In this document: positions 38,667-51,436 of the stretch, piece by piece
Position numbering within the stretch: the stretch's first letter is position 1
How the letters are laid out: each line of letters opens with the position of its first letter
Source of the DNA: Nilaparvata lugens
Lineage: Eukaryota; Arthropoda; Insecta; Hemiptera; Delphacidae
Assembly (NCBI RefSeq): GCF_014356525.2
Contig: NC_052505.1
Span: 6,423,171 to 6,487,170 of the forward strand
Length of the DNA stretch: 64,000 nucleotides
Direction of reading: 5' to 3'
Notes under the pieces: generated by a model
Database searches by the model: none
What the model was told of the DNA's origin: nothing
What the model saw: only the letters and a program-made list of their open reading frames with translations
Program-made: the position numbers and the translations under genes

Positions 38667-38740
38667 TGTACCACTGGCTCAGTAGTTAAGTGATTACACA
38701 GACCAAGTTTGGTTACTCTGGGCAGGAAATTCGATCACTA
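38667..38740 (+). mobile_element. Decayed tRNA-derived SINE head
   Basis: TGGCTCAGTAGTTAAG (38675-38690) matches an A box, and GGAAATTCGATCAC (38725-38738) resembles a B box at tRNA-like spacing. The cloverleaf pairing is poor, so this is not a functional tRNA. The SINE body downstream is not recognisable. Confidence 0.45.
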
Positions 38741-39571
38741 TAGCATGACATGAAAAAGCATGTTTTCCAGAAATTTTCTTCTCAATGTAAAAATTCTTGG
38801 AAAATATTGGTGTTTCTGTCTATTGCACAATGTATATTGAGTACACTCTTGGCATGTTGGGAATCACAGGGAATCACACAAGAGGCTGAAATCTCAAAAT
38901 TCCTTTCGGGAACTTCAATAACTGTTCATGGGTTTTCTTCACTTGAAAATTTCAGTGAATGGGGTAGTCTAGTCTAGTTTTAGTCTATTGAATCTTCTTT
39001 ACTTTTGGCTGTTTCTCAAATCAGTCAGTTACTCTTCCAATTTAATTCTTTCAGATTATATTTCCAATCAAATTTTTACACCAATCCAACCAATCAATTG
39101 AGTCTCTGTCCTTTGCCGGGCTGCTCAGTTAAATTTTCAATGAGTTGTTCATTCGGAACCAAGAGGAGTTCACTTGTGAATCATTACAAACTTTCTTGAA
39201 AACTCAAGTCAAATGATTTCAAATGATCCCAACTTGACTATTCCTTTCAATTTTCACTCTTTACTATCGTCTCATTTTGTTCATCCTCTCTGATTACAAT
39301 TCTTGGAAAATAAGTTTTAATCTTAATTTATATGACCCTGGAAAACTGGATTAGATTGATTAAATGACTTTCCAATTAGAGTCGAAGATCCTCTAGTTGT
39401 TTTGAAGTCTTTTGTTGTTGTTGTGTACAACATTGCACATTTCATTCTGTTAGTGAGTCGCTGTTCTCTGTGAAGTATGTTAATTAGTTGTGTAAATATG
39501 TGGCACTGGAGTGCGTGTGCGTGTTTGGGTGCACCGTGATGGTTGGCAATGGTGTTTGTTTGTGTGGACAG
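38741..39571. other. Intron end upstream of the grh exon
   Basis: No repeat or exon is seen. The last bases, TGTTTGTTTGTGTGGACAG, form a T/G-rich acceptor. Confidence 0.5.
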
Positions 39572-39880
39572 GAGGCGGCGTGAGTCGACAGGAGGCGGTC
39601 AGGGTGAGGAGGAGGCGGAGGGGCGGCTGATGGAGGGGAGTGAGGGGGGCCAGGGGGCCGTGACCGAAGATGCGGGGGGCGGAGGGGGCGGTTGGCGTGC
39701 CTACTACGAGCACCCCCTCACGGCTGCCACCTCCGCGATGCTCAACATCGGCTCGTCTGGCGCCCCCGACGAGATGGCTGCCCCGGCTGCGCCGCCCCCA
39801 CTCGTCTACGAGTACTACAAGCTGCCGCAACTCACGGCCACCGACCGTGATAAGCAGGCTGCTCTAGCCGACATCTGGCC
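39572..39880 (+). CDS. grh: Grainyhead exon, N-terminal transactivation region
   Basis: This exon encodes the N-terminal part of the Grainyhead transcription factor, which drives epidermal barrier and neuroblast programmes. After an acidic, Gly/Glu-rich lead it carries W-R-A-Y-Y-E-H-PLTAATSAML and YEYYKLP. This matches the conserved W-x-x-Y-x-x-PLTAATKAM and YDYYK-x-P of vertebrate GRHL1-3, which I recall from those families. GC content is far above the flanks, as in the other coding exons. The acceptor is CAG at 39571 and the donor is GTAAGT at 39881. The exon ends with two bases of a proline codon (phase 2). Incoming phase is 2, matching the 14316 donor. Other starts are possible: ATG 39549 by read-through, or ATG 39630 as the first internal methionine. 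The exact start is less certain than the identity. Confidence 0.9.
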
Positions 39881-42800
39881 GTAAGTCCCTCCAATTCCAA
39901 TCATCAAGAGAACCGAATGCATGTATCGCTACTACCCTTAACGCTTTTCGCTCACTTTTCTGCCTCAGCTTTGCTCACTTGTATGCTTCAGCTTCGCATT
40001 TATTCTCTACGTTTATTCATAACCAATTTCAATATTTGTTTTTTTAGCCCTAAACTCGAACAGAATCCACGCCTCTATGATCTGTTCCAATATAAGTGGA
40101 GCTGCTTCATTAATTCGATTATATTTTTGCAGTGTTCCATATTATTGCATACTTCGTAGCAATTTGTTGTCTAGTATAATGTTTCAATACAAATAATGGA
40201 GCTTCATTAATACGATTATATTTTAAAGTGTTTTATGTTATTGCTTACTGTGTAGCTATTTTGTGGTCTCTGTAGTATAACACAGTTGGTCATTTTTTTC
40301 TCCATCATCCTACAAAACGTTTCTTCAACTTGTAATCGTTTTAGGCTGGGCGCACACCAGTTAGTCAAGACAAGACAAGACAAGACATGATCAGACATAT
40401 TAAGTCACAATACTTCACATAGCTGCTTGTGACGCAACTCACACCGATTAGTCATTGCAATTAGACATGTCTTCATAAAGGATGATATGTTATCTGATTG
40501 TGAGGGAAGAATCCGGCTTTTCACTTGTCATAAAAGTAAATGATACTAATTTAGTTTTATAGAGTTGTATAAATCTATTCTTTCCATACTTTACCCGTTC
40601 ACCAGACCGTGTTACAGTGTTCAGTAACTGACGTTAAAAAAATGTTTTATCCAATATCACTGCTCTACATTTGAACAATATGTTTACTCTGACAACAATA
40701 TTGACAGTTGATATAGGCTTCACTGTAGTTTTGGATAAATATTTAAGAAACAAATATTTGGGAATATCTATCCAAAGTCTGAGTTATTTGATTCTGGATT
40801 GGACAAAAACGAGTGACGTTTCTCCTCCACTCTCTGAGGCATCCAAATTGAGTCGGGAGATATAATACGACACTTCAACAATGTAAGAGGACTCCTGGAA
40901 TTTCGTATACAGTTGGTTAGGTGGCTGAATTTATTATTTCTTCCTTTCCACGGTCGGCTTTCGTTCCAAAGAAAAAAATAGGAGAAGAGTGCGACGTTTC
41001 AAAGAAATTTGCCGCGGTTCCAACAAAAATCAAAGATGTCAGTGCGTCCTCCACATTCATTCTTCTCGTTCTTTCCCTCATTGTGAGGGAAGGATATTTG
41101 ATTACGAATGACGGTGCTAAAAAAATAGATAAGACCATGGTTGGGATGAATCTCTTGAAGAACAATGCTTGTGGCGTTGATAAAAAATTCAGTCGATAAA
41201 AAAGAGAGAGATATCAATAATCTAGAGAGAGATGCTAGGATTGAGAGAGAGTGGGATGGAGAACGATGATGATGATAATAAAACGTAGACAGCCATTTTC
41301 CCAGGAGGACAGACGACAGTAGAGGCAATTTATGGTTTAGTTTCTCCCTAACCTTGATATCAAACTCCACTCATCCTGCCCCTTAAGCCATCTCTATCGA
41401 GATACTTTTTAAAGCCATCCCTGTTGAGGCTCCAAGGAAGTCACATGCTTGCCTAATTGCATGATTGTGTTCCTCTCACCTCCCCCCTTCCTCCTCTCCC
41501 CACCCAACTCTCACCTAAGCATCTATACCTTTTCGAAATTTGAGACTTCACCTGGACTACAAATCTGTAACAAAACCGCGCCAACACATGTTCCTACTCG
41601 GCATCCGATTATAATATGAAGTACTAGGTGATAAATCATTTTAATATTTTCTTGTGTTCCGTAATACGGTTTCTTGTTCCTCACAACGGAGAAAGTTGGC
41701 TGGCACCTCTGTACTGTACAGTGGGGCCATCTTGTTTTCGATTGTTATCTTATTGATACATTTATTACACTTCATGAGTAATCCAAGGTGCTACTAGTCA
41801 CTTTCTCATTGTTCTATATCATAAGCACGAATAAAGAAGTACTCTAAAGAAGTACTTAGTACTCTACGTTGTTCTCGTAGTTCGACTTAGAAGTACGTTG
41901 TTCTTTACTCCGTGGTAAGAGGCTTATCATCTTACATCACAAAATGATAATTTTTCGGTGTTGTATTTCAAATTTGATTCACATACTACAACTTTTCATA
42001 TTTTCTTCGCAAAGACCAGAGATCTTCTGCTTCATCCCGACAATACAATCTCATCTTATACAGTTTTTATTTATTTATTCACAGTTTTACAGCTGTGCAA
42101 CATTGCATATTATTTTGCATATCTATTGATGAAGAAGTTCTAGAAAGTAGCAAAGATGGTTCTGTAGGCAGTAGTAGTGTTGCTATGCGGCGAATCTCCT
42201 ATCTAATCAATTGTAATAAGCCAATTATTGTCATCTATATAAATATTAAATCAATTCATCTAAAAAAACTTGAATGCATGGTTCCCAGTTCTCACCCCTG
42301 AACTCTTGAAAGAAGCTCAATAGATTTATCACGAGCAGAATGACTGCCAACACTCGGTAACGGATAGACCAAGAAGAAAAAGTTAACGGAAGTCAAGAAG
42401 TCAAGTTGTGGAAGTCATTATTCGAAACTAAGATGTTGTAGTTTTTTTCATCTCTGACAATAAAACATTCCACATTTCATCAAGTTTCAAGTATGGTCTT
42501 CTCAAATTCGAATTCTACGAATATTCCCAGTGCTTGAAGAAGATCAGAGAATAAGGTAAATATGGTACTCATTTGCCCTGTTGTCCCCAAAAGTCATATT
42601 TTGGTTCTTCGGTTTGGAAATAATCCCTCCATTTGTGTAATACCTATGTATTCAACTTGTGATAAATCCCTTCAACTATGATTTCGATTATCCTTCATCC
42701 TGATATGAGTTATTAGCAGATGGCAATGACTTTTGTAGCCGAAAATATATGTGCACACATTTTATCTGAACGGCCATATGTTAACTGATTGCAAAACACG

Positions 42801-43464
42801 TATCTTACAAGGTATCTCTTAATCTTAGTTCAAAGATAGGACAATGGTCGCTTGATCATAAGTCACTGGAGATTAAACGTAGATGGCGGCAAATAAATAA
42901 GCTGGCCTCAAGTAAAAGACCTTGATTTATGTTTGGTCATTCTTCACGATATTCATTCACTATTATGGAGCTCTCCCCTATTTATTCTCTGGACGTGAAG
43001 GTACGCGATTTATTTTTATTTCTCTCATCTTTTACTTCTAATCGTACTTTTTACTGGGAAGTTACTTTGAACCAAACGAGCTTCTGCAAATCTCAGCTCA
43101 CTACCTGTTTACGCATCCTGACACCGCCAAAACCATTCACATCCAAGATTAATTTCTAGATTAAATTTGAGAAGAAAGAGTTTCTTGAGTGGAATAATCA
43201 AGACGATGTGCTGCTGGTTGATGATGATGGTGATAATAATGATAATTTTTGTACGAATTCTTTTCCCGTATTATAATCCTTCTTGGAATTTTACCGTTAC
43301 TAAGCATACAATACTTTTGAATAACTTGATAGAGTTCCTTGAACTAGCCAAATTCATATTTGTCCGCTTATAAGTCAAACGTTTCCTATTATTTCATTTA
43401 TATTATTCTATAATTTCCACTAATTTCATCAACGTGAAAAATGCGTCACTCAGTAATTTGCTTT
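39881..43464. other. grh intron; minor repeats
   Basis: About 40096-40280 is a diverged tandem duplication (TGGAGCTGCTTCATTAATTC against TGGAGCTTCATTAATACG). About 40340-40480 (GCTGGGCGCACACCAGTTAG, CAAGACAAGACAAGACATG, CTCACACCGATTAGTC) looks like a short interspersed repeat built on two half-related arms. Open frames at 40921-41199 and 40999-41370 overlap on opposite strands and show no domain. No exon is supported. Confidence 0.45.
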
Positions 43465-44048
43465 ACAACCCGAGTTGAGAATATCTTAGCGACAATTGAA
43501 CTCTAGTGAGAAACATGCAATAAAACATGAGATGCTTGCCTGATAAACAACATCAGATGCTGAGATGAAGTTAACACTTTATCAACTATATATACTAGAT
43601 ACTTTCAATGTATACATGATTTCTTCTGTTATTGACATTTCAATAATATCCTGTCATAAATCGTTTCGCTCCACATTTTTGAGCTTAGGAGACTCCCACC
43701 ATAAGTTACAATCGGCGATGAACTGTGAATAAAACTTTTGCACTGAGCAAGAAGTTGTGTCACTGAGGTATAGAAAACAGCGTCAATCGAGGTTGCATGC
43801 CTCACGTGCATTTGCGTGCGTGTGTGTACTTAGTTGTGCGTGTGCGATAAGTTTCTTGCACCCTGCTAAAAGACAAGGCCATAAATCTGTTATGCGATGG
43901 GGCGGCTGGAGAAGAAGGCCTTTCCTGCTCTGTTTACCTGAATTACTTCCGACCAATGCTTTTCTACAATAAAATCATATACACAACCCGAGTTGAGAAT
44001 ATCTTAGCGACTATTGAACTCTGGAGAGAAATATGCAATAAAACATGA
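43465..44048. repeat. 66-bp direct repeats flanking 452 bp
   Basis: ACAACCCGAGTTGAGAATAT starts at 43465 and again at 43983, and the match runs for about 66 bp to AAAACATGA with a few substitutions. The segment between includes a GC-richer block (43780-43960) with a GTGTGTGTAC tract. Confidence 0.85.
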
Positions 44049-45435
44049 AATTCATGCAGAACGGATTAAATCTTTCTTTTTTAGTTCGCCCTTCACAATA
44101 GACACTGCTTCATTGTAACCCAGCTTCGAGTTTTGAAGCCAGAGTCAATAAATTGTTGAAGGGTGAAAACGTCGATGTCTCTTAGCATAACTCTTCTCAG
44201 AAAGGAATGTACCAAGAAATGAATACAAGGTATGATATTTCTGTGATTGAACTAGCTCAACAAATTATCAAATCCGGTGATTTCTGTTTGGAAATTAAGT
44301 TGAAGCTGATTTGGCACCACGAAATATCTTTTGTGGAAATAGGTGTTACATATTTTTCATTTTATGAAAGATGTTCTTGGAAATGAGAACATACAGTCCA
44401 ATGTTCAATGTTTTAAAGATACAATATTGATTCCTTGTTATTATTTATATTGAGCATGTTGAAAATTATCTCGTTTTAATTATGTTAGTAATATCTGATG
44501 GGTTGGTTGGTTGATGTGGTGTATTTTGTTCTAAACTGATGTAAACAATAAACAACAAGTATCACTTAGTGACCATCAGGTTGTGAGAGCAGGATACGTT
44601 GAATAGTTTTCCTTCATTGAAAACATCCTCACTTCCATTCTACTTGAAACTTGAAGTACACTTGAAACTGATGAGAGAGGATGATATTTGAAGAGAGTAC
44701 TGTAGAGAGAGGAAGAGAGTGGGAGATTTAGAGAGCAAGATTGCAGTAGCAGTGTTGAGGGGTGTCTTCGTGTGGGGCGGTGTTACGTTCTGATGAAATG
44801 GGGCGTAAGGGATTTCATTATATGAGTGTAGTACTCAGCCCACATTTACATAATGCCCATACACTGCGCTCAGTTTATCTTCCGCTATCTTCTTGCTATC
44901 TTCTCTTCGTCCCTTCCTCATCTCTTTCTTCGTACTTCAGCCCCTAACGGTCGCTTTTTTGATCCTCATCCGCATACGACGACGACATTGAGCGTTTTTC
45001 ATCACAATAGAAGAATAAGAGATTGCGTTTGTGGCAATAGTTGGGACCGAAAAAATGTCTCCGCATATGTGTCATTCGAGTTGAGATGTTGACATAAATT
45101 TCGCTGAGCCATATAGGTGGTAGGTAAGAAGTAGCTTTGTGGATTAGTTACTTGCGAAAATGTGCTTCCTTGTTCGCTATCAACTTCGAAAATGATTTTA
45201 ATAAATTTATTATAATACAGTAAGGAATCAGATAGTAGTTGAGAGCTATCAACTTTTCAATTGAAATAGAAGCCTCATCAAAATATCCCATACTTTTTTA
45301 TCAGAATGTTCTACTGTTGACTTTCAGTGCTGTATTGATAGAGAAGATAGCTAGAACAATATATCAAGAGTCAAGATAGAGAACATATCTTGTTCTAGGT
45401 TACATTCTTCAAGGAAATGAACACAATTTTCTATA
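44049..45435. other. Intronic, nothing recognised
   Basis: No exon or repeat is supported. A GA-rich then TC-rich region lies at 44670-44960. Confidence 0.5.
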
Positions 45436-45610
45436 AAAATTCCAGTTCCATGAATCTGAATATCCCGAAACATCCAATTTTCCAATGTTTGTGTATAAAT
45501 TCTAGTTCTATGAATCTGAACCTCTCGAAATATCCAATTTTAAATTTTTATGTATGAATTCTAGTTCCATGGATCTGAATCTCCCGAAATCCCGAAATAT
45601 CCAACCTTGT
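45436..45610. repeat. ~60-bp tandem repeat, 2.7 copies
   Basis: TCCAGTTCC or TCTAGTTC followed by ATG(A/G)ATCTGAA starts at 45441, 45501 and 45560. The last unit carries a small internal duplication of AATCCCGA. Confidence 0.85.
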
Positions 45611-48600
45611 TGCTTTTTCCAATGTTTATATTACGATGTTCTTATTCTACATATCATACTGAAAAAACATACAGACTGAGGATGAAGCAATGCTTTTGTG
45701 AGAAATCGATGATTGCATTCATTGGTTGGCACTCATCTCTAAGCAGGGATGCAGTCTGTCGGATTACAAGGGTTGCGCTTTGACAGGTGACGTCACCATA
45801 TCAGTTTCATATTACACTCACAATGCTCTGCTCTCCACCCCTGCCCAAAATAAAAAATCATTGGCTCCCCTTACTCTCTCGTAAACTACCTTGATAATAG
45901 AGAGTCGGCCTTTGTTGGAAACCTGCCTGTCCTCACCCATCAACTCTTTCTTATTTGGAAAAAATTGACATTCGATCCGACTGACGAAATGTTCCAAATC
46001 TAATTCTCAAAACGCCTGAGGTGTTGAATGGTGATGAATTTTCAATCGAACATCTCCTTTCGCCAACAAGCCAACACACGTCTTGTTAATACAAATTATG
46101 CGGAATTATGATGCCAGATGAACTTATCACAGAAAGGGTGTCGGGTGCTTCAACGATTCTTTCCATCGGATTCGAATCACTCGTTATCATGATTAAATGT
46201 GTCAGTCTCTTTAGTACATCTAGTTCTTCTTTTGATTCAATGTTCATTATATATATATATATATATATATGTGATATTCTTCCCCTCTTGACCACATTTT
46301 AATTCATTGTTTCACAAACTTCCACAAATTTCACTTCAATAACGTGAAATCAGACTAGTTCGGAAGTTCCTCAGTGAAACATCGTGAGAATATCAAGTTA
46401 GAATTTCTAATTTAAATTATTTGTTGTTACAACTGTATGAACCGAAGTTTATTGAACCAAATATACCAGAAAATACTTGAAGTTTTATTCTTTTGTAAAA
46501 CTGTTGAAGGAATTCTTGGTACAGGTACTTGGTTCAGCTGTAGCTGAACTGTTGCATCATATCAAAATCTATGGATTATGATGGTAAATAAGAATAAATG
46601 TGCTTTCTCCATTGTCCATTCCACAAACATCCTTCGGGAGAAGAGGAAAAGAGTAGATGGAAGATGTGAAGAGAGAGAATGAGAGGGGAAAAGAGGAATG
46701 GAAGAATGAAAAAAGAAAGAGACGAAACTAGTAGACAGGACGAGGAGAAATTGGAAGGACAGAAAGATTTATGCGCACAGTAAAGAGGATAACATTGGTT
46801 GTTGCGCTGCATTGGGCTTCGGTGACAAAACAAACAGAAAATAGAAATCTTCGAAAGACAGACAGCCAGTCATAAATTATTGGCCCATTAAAAGGCGAAC
46901 CGTACACTTAACGTATGACAATAGAAATAAAAGAATAAAAGTTATTGCCACCTCCGGTAATTTCCATCTGTACAAAATGTGTCTCTGTCAGGCCAAGTGG
47001 GAGATGCAGTTTGGTGTACAAATGACCGTCGCCCACTCCACTTGTAGTCATGGACCCCTTCTAGTCATTTCAATCTGTATCTTGCCCTTTCAGCTGATTG
47101 CTACATATTTCCAGATTTCCATCAATAGCAGCAGTCTACCCTCTTGACTGTCATCTCGTCAATGCATATTATGGTAATTTTCTATCATAGTTCACTTGCA
47201 ATAAGTTCATTATAATAGAGATGTTTTGTTTCTGATTGAGAAGTGTGAAGAAAGTGTGACACAAAACACAGACATGCACGTCACGCTCACGTCAATGTCC
47301 ATTCTGTAAACAGAAATAACTGTACAAAAGTCTTTCCGGAAACTGGAAATGGAAGAGAATCGTGACCGAATCTCATGACGCTGAGCCTCAGCCCTCGTTA
47401 CCCCTTGCTGTTCCATTGCCAGACATTTATTCAGCTTCTAGTTGTGTGCGCATACAGTAATTACTGATAAAATCAAACGCGAATATAATCAACAACACGA
47501 TTTCACATCGATGTGTGTTCAATACGGATGATGATTCATAATGGATAGAGAAATTTATCTCGTGTATCTTGTCATAATGGACACTTTAGCACAGTTCCCA
47601 CCATGCTGGTGTTGGTTGCAATTACCTTGACCAACCTGATTATTGACCTTCAATAATATTTCACCTGCCGTTCCAGCTCTGATAATGCCCTCATTCACCT
47701 TCCTCTCCCCAATTAATGCTCAACTATTTTGAGTTATGCTTATTGAATGAGAATGACCCCCATGCTGAACGATTTACCCATTCAATGCGATTCGATTTTT
47801 CGAAATTGTTATCACTTCATCAGACCCGAGAAAGCTTGATTTCATTTACGGTACTCGGATGATAGACCTACGTGCCACGAACACCAGATTAACCTTTACA
47901 CTTTCCGAGTAATTGCTTATTATTGGAACTGAGCTAGTTCGTTTATACAGTTGAAGAATAATGTTATGACCAACGAAATTTTCGTGCCGAGTATTGAACA
48001 TAACTGGATTAATTGAAGCTATTCAGATTATTGCTATCGTGACTCGTTAAACACGGTTGAACATGCACGCTCCAATCAGTCTGATGCTGAGTGTTTAATC
48101 CAACCTGTAAAAAGCGATTCGAATGTTCTGTTCAGGCGTCATATGTAGAATTTTCGTTGGCATGAAGACGTCCAGATCCATTCCAATCTTAGCATTCTTT
48201 TAGAATCTGCATTCTCTTCCCCAATTTTGAATATTAGTCTATATGATATACAATGATACAATGATTGAAGCCGAAGACATAATATCTCAATCAAAATTGA
48301 CAATAACTTTTAGAATTGAACAATGTAAATATTATAGAATAGATTGATCAAAAGAAAATTAGATTAGTCGATGCTATGGCGTGCGAATAACTTCAGTAGA
48401 ACGTTCAACCATCATTTTTAGAGCTTCTAGGAATCTATGTATTTTATATCTGATACCAGCATATTTATTAGAGTAGTAATCATGAAATGCGTGATTTCTA
48501 TTCATAGATATGATAATTCCATTGGAATTGTTTTGTTTTTATTTCTTCATTCCGCAGCTACTGATTCACTATTTTTAGAAATTTAATGGTGACTCCTTGA

Positions 48601-49280
48601 TCAATTTTCCGTTGCAGTAAACTTTTGAAAAACTTCTTCCGCCATAACTATGAAGAACCTGTTTAGTTTTTATGTTATGCAGATTCTTCAGCTTGTAATG
48701 AATTCATTGAAGTATAATGAATTCGTATATGATCGTTTGTGAATTTGGCCCAAGGGCGTAAACAACAGGCTGTTGATGGTGAGAGAGAATGGAAGATGCA
48801 GAAAAAGAAAGGAAAGGGACTGAGTAATGCAACCGAGCTGCTCTATTTGTAATTTGAAGAAAGGGAGGGGGGCTGTTTGATAGTGCAGCCTACAATGCAG
48901 AGAATTGCGATGACAAGACTTTTCTCCACCAACTATCACTAGTTCTTTCTTTTTTCCTAATTCTTTCCGTCTATCCCTTTCTTTGTCGTCAACCCTTTCT
49001 ACCCCCAGCTCGATTCTCATTCTATTATTCATAAAACTGGTTTACTTTTTCATCATCTGATGTATTCTCATTATTTAGCAACTGTTCATGTTAATGCTAT
49101 TTATGAGCATCCATTTTCTCCCACCGGCATTTCATTCATTTCAAGTGCTGCTCCCTCTCCACGACTTATCCTACTCTGATGTAGGATAATCATGTACCAG
49201 CATGCCCAGGGAAAGATTCACATGCATCTAAATGCAAATTCAAGTTTCTGATTGTTTTCTACATTGTTGCCATGCTATTT
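45611..49280. other. Intronic; one (TA)n tract
   Basis: A TA microsatellite occupies about 46248-46271. A purine-rich block (GAGAGAATGAGAGGGGAAAA) lies at 46620-46780. No exon is recognised; open frames on both strands at these tracts reflect composition. Confidence 0.45.
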
Positions 49281-49710
49281 GTGTTTGTGGTTCCTCTCCA
49301 ATCAATCGTCGGCATTTGATTCTGATGTCCTTTCTTGACTAATTTTCATTTATTTGAAGAGGATTGAGTAACAAAGATGTGCCCTTCAAGATTCTATCTG
49401 TGTTTGTGGTTCCTCTCCAATCAATCGACAGCATTTGATTCTGATGTCCTTTCTTGTCTAATTTCATTTATGTGAAGAGGTTTGAGGAACAAAGATGTGC
49501 CCTTCAAGATTCTATCTATTTTTGCTAGATTCATTGACATACCGAGCCAAAAAGTGATTTGTTCGATCAATATAAGTAAACTTTACATTTCCAAATCTGA
49601 ACGATTCGTTCTTTTGAGGAACGAATATATAGGCTACTCTTCAAGATGGTATCTATTTTTGCTGGATTTATTGGCATACCGAGCCAAGAAATGTTTTGTT
49701 CGATCAATAT
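49281..49710. repeat. Two adjacent tandem duplications
   Basis: GTGTTTGTGGTTCCTCTCC occurs at 49281 and 49400 (119-bp period). The next segment, CTTCAAGAT followed by TATCTATTTTTGCT and CATACCGAGCCAA, occurs at about 49502 and 49639 (137-bp offset). The two duplicated units overlap, so the region grew in at least two steps. Confidence 0.85.
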
Positions 49711-49859
49711 TGGGCATCATTATAAGTAAGCTCCACTTGTGTGCGGCCTATATTTCCACATCCAAACAATTTGTCCTAATACTTCTTTCTAAATGATTCA
49801 GCTCACAGTTCATCGTCATGAAGCTTCTGTGAGTGCTGGTGTTCTGGTGTGATAATGTA

Positions 49860-50400
49860 GGCCTGCACCTCCACTAATGGGTGCGGCACAAGTCGAAATT
49901 GCATTCGGCGCTATTGCAACGTCCATCTGCGTCCTCTGTCCAATGGAGGCCGTGTAATTTTCCCATACAGATTGTATCTGAGCAGAGCAGAGGAGATGCT
50001 GGGATGGGATGCCTGCGGACGGGGACTGTTGCGGGGTGCAACAGTGTGGTGATTCGGAACAGGGCGGAGGAGCCCTTGGCGCAAACCGGATTTCTACTGT
50101 TTTTTCGGGCCTGAAAGACGATCTAGAAACAATAGGAAGCGGATAGGAGTGTGTACCCACGTAAGGCCGCGGGCAGCTCATAAATCCTACTTCGACCTGC
50201 TACAGATGACGATAAGGAAGAAGGGAAAGGATACTCCATTCCCCCCCCCCCCAGTTACACTAGCTCTTTCGATACCGTACGTCGTCCTGGATATAGACAC
50301 GGTGATAAATATCCTCCCAACTAATTTCGCTTCAATTAGAGACAACCCCAGCTTCCAAATCTTGAAAATGATAGACACGCCCCGATCTGGCCAGTGATAC
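49860..50400. promoter_or_regulatory. GC-richer intronic block
   Basis: A high-complexity block with ATTCGGCGCTATTGCAACG and GTCCAATGGAGGCC, plus a run of about 14 C at 50242-50255. Open frames on both strands lack domains. It is a possible enhancer, judged by composition only. Confidence 0.2.
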
Positions 50401-51377
50401 GGGTCATTCTGCTATCAAAATTATTATAAATAATGGTTCACGATATCGATTAACTGCGTCACAAAGTCACAATGGAACTTTTGGTGTGGGGTAATCAGAA
50501 ATTGTCCGTTGTTCTGTCTGTTTCTTAACAATGGAAGTGATGATAAATATCTCGAATAATATAAGAAGAAAATGGAATGATATTATAATTGAACATTGTA
50601 AATTGGGTAGTGTTGAAGTTTTACTCGAGTTAATAAAATTTTTTGATTAAATAGCGGAAGAAACTGGGACTTCGGTTATTCTGATACAAAAGATTCATTC
50701 ATTTTAGTCTATGAGTTCAACATTGAAAATCCTCGTAAATTATCGTTTGTTTTATAGTACAAATTCAAAACAAAACGTTGTCATTATCTGAACTAATGCT
50801 CAATAGCTGCAATTCACTCAGCAAATGGCGTGATAAAAATAAATGGAAAAGAATGCTCGTGTGTATTTGAAGCTATTTTCTAGTTATCTACTGCGGACAG
50901 CAGTTCGGCCTTTGGAAAGTAGGATAAATTTGTTGTTTTGACATTTGCAGTGTTGTGTGAGCTACCACTGTGGTCAGTAAAGTATCGCCTTCCGCTCATT
51001 AACGCAAGTGTGTGCGCGCTCCTATGTTCTTTCTTGTTGTTCATTGTTGGTGTAATTGTGCTCGACTTTAATTGGAAAACTAACAAACAGTACACAAAAT
51101 AGGACTTCTTGTCCAAGCCTAAATACTATGCGGCATGCGGCAGGTGCGAAAGAATTTTGTAATAAGTCTTCCTTATTTTAACTACTTTACTTGGAGTGTG
51201 TATTTGATTGCTCTATTCAAGGTAGCTAAGTCAACATGCTAACTACTCTAACGTCTTGACTTCATCTGCTAGGATTCTCTCTCCATAGTTTAAAGTGGCT
51301 AATTTTCTGCATATTCTAACATTTGTAATCCTCCTAAGTAGATGAAAATATTGATGATATTCTATGTATGACTGAAT
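50401..51377. other. Intronic, nothing recognised
   Basis: No supported feature. Confidence 0.5.
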
Positions 51378-51436
51378 AAAAAACTTGGAGAGAAGTTTTC
51401 TCAATTATTAAGAGAAAACTTCTCTCCAAGTTTTTT
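51378..51436 (+). repeat. Perfect 25-bp inverted repeat (hairpin)
   Basis: The arm 51378-51402 (core ACTTGGAGAGAAGTTTTCTC) is the exact reverse complement of 51412-51436, with a 9-nt loop at 51403-51411. In the grh transcript it would fold into a 25-bp stem. A pre-miRNA or siRNA-like hairpin, or a very young palindrome, are all possible. The perfect pairing and short stem argue against a conserved miRNA. Confidence 0.85.

Noticed and set aside
38667..38740. Functional tRNA gene
   Set aside because: A- and B-box-like sequences exist but stems do not pair well; a decayed SINE head is more likely.
39480..39830. Minus-strand 116-codon frame opposite the grh exon
   Set aside because: It is an antisense shadow of a GC-rich coding exon; the + strand carries the conserved GRHL motifs.
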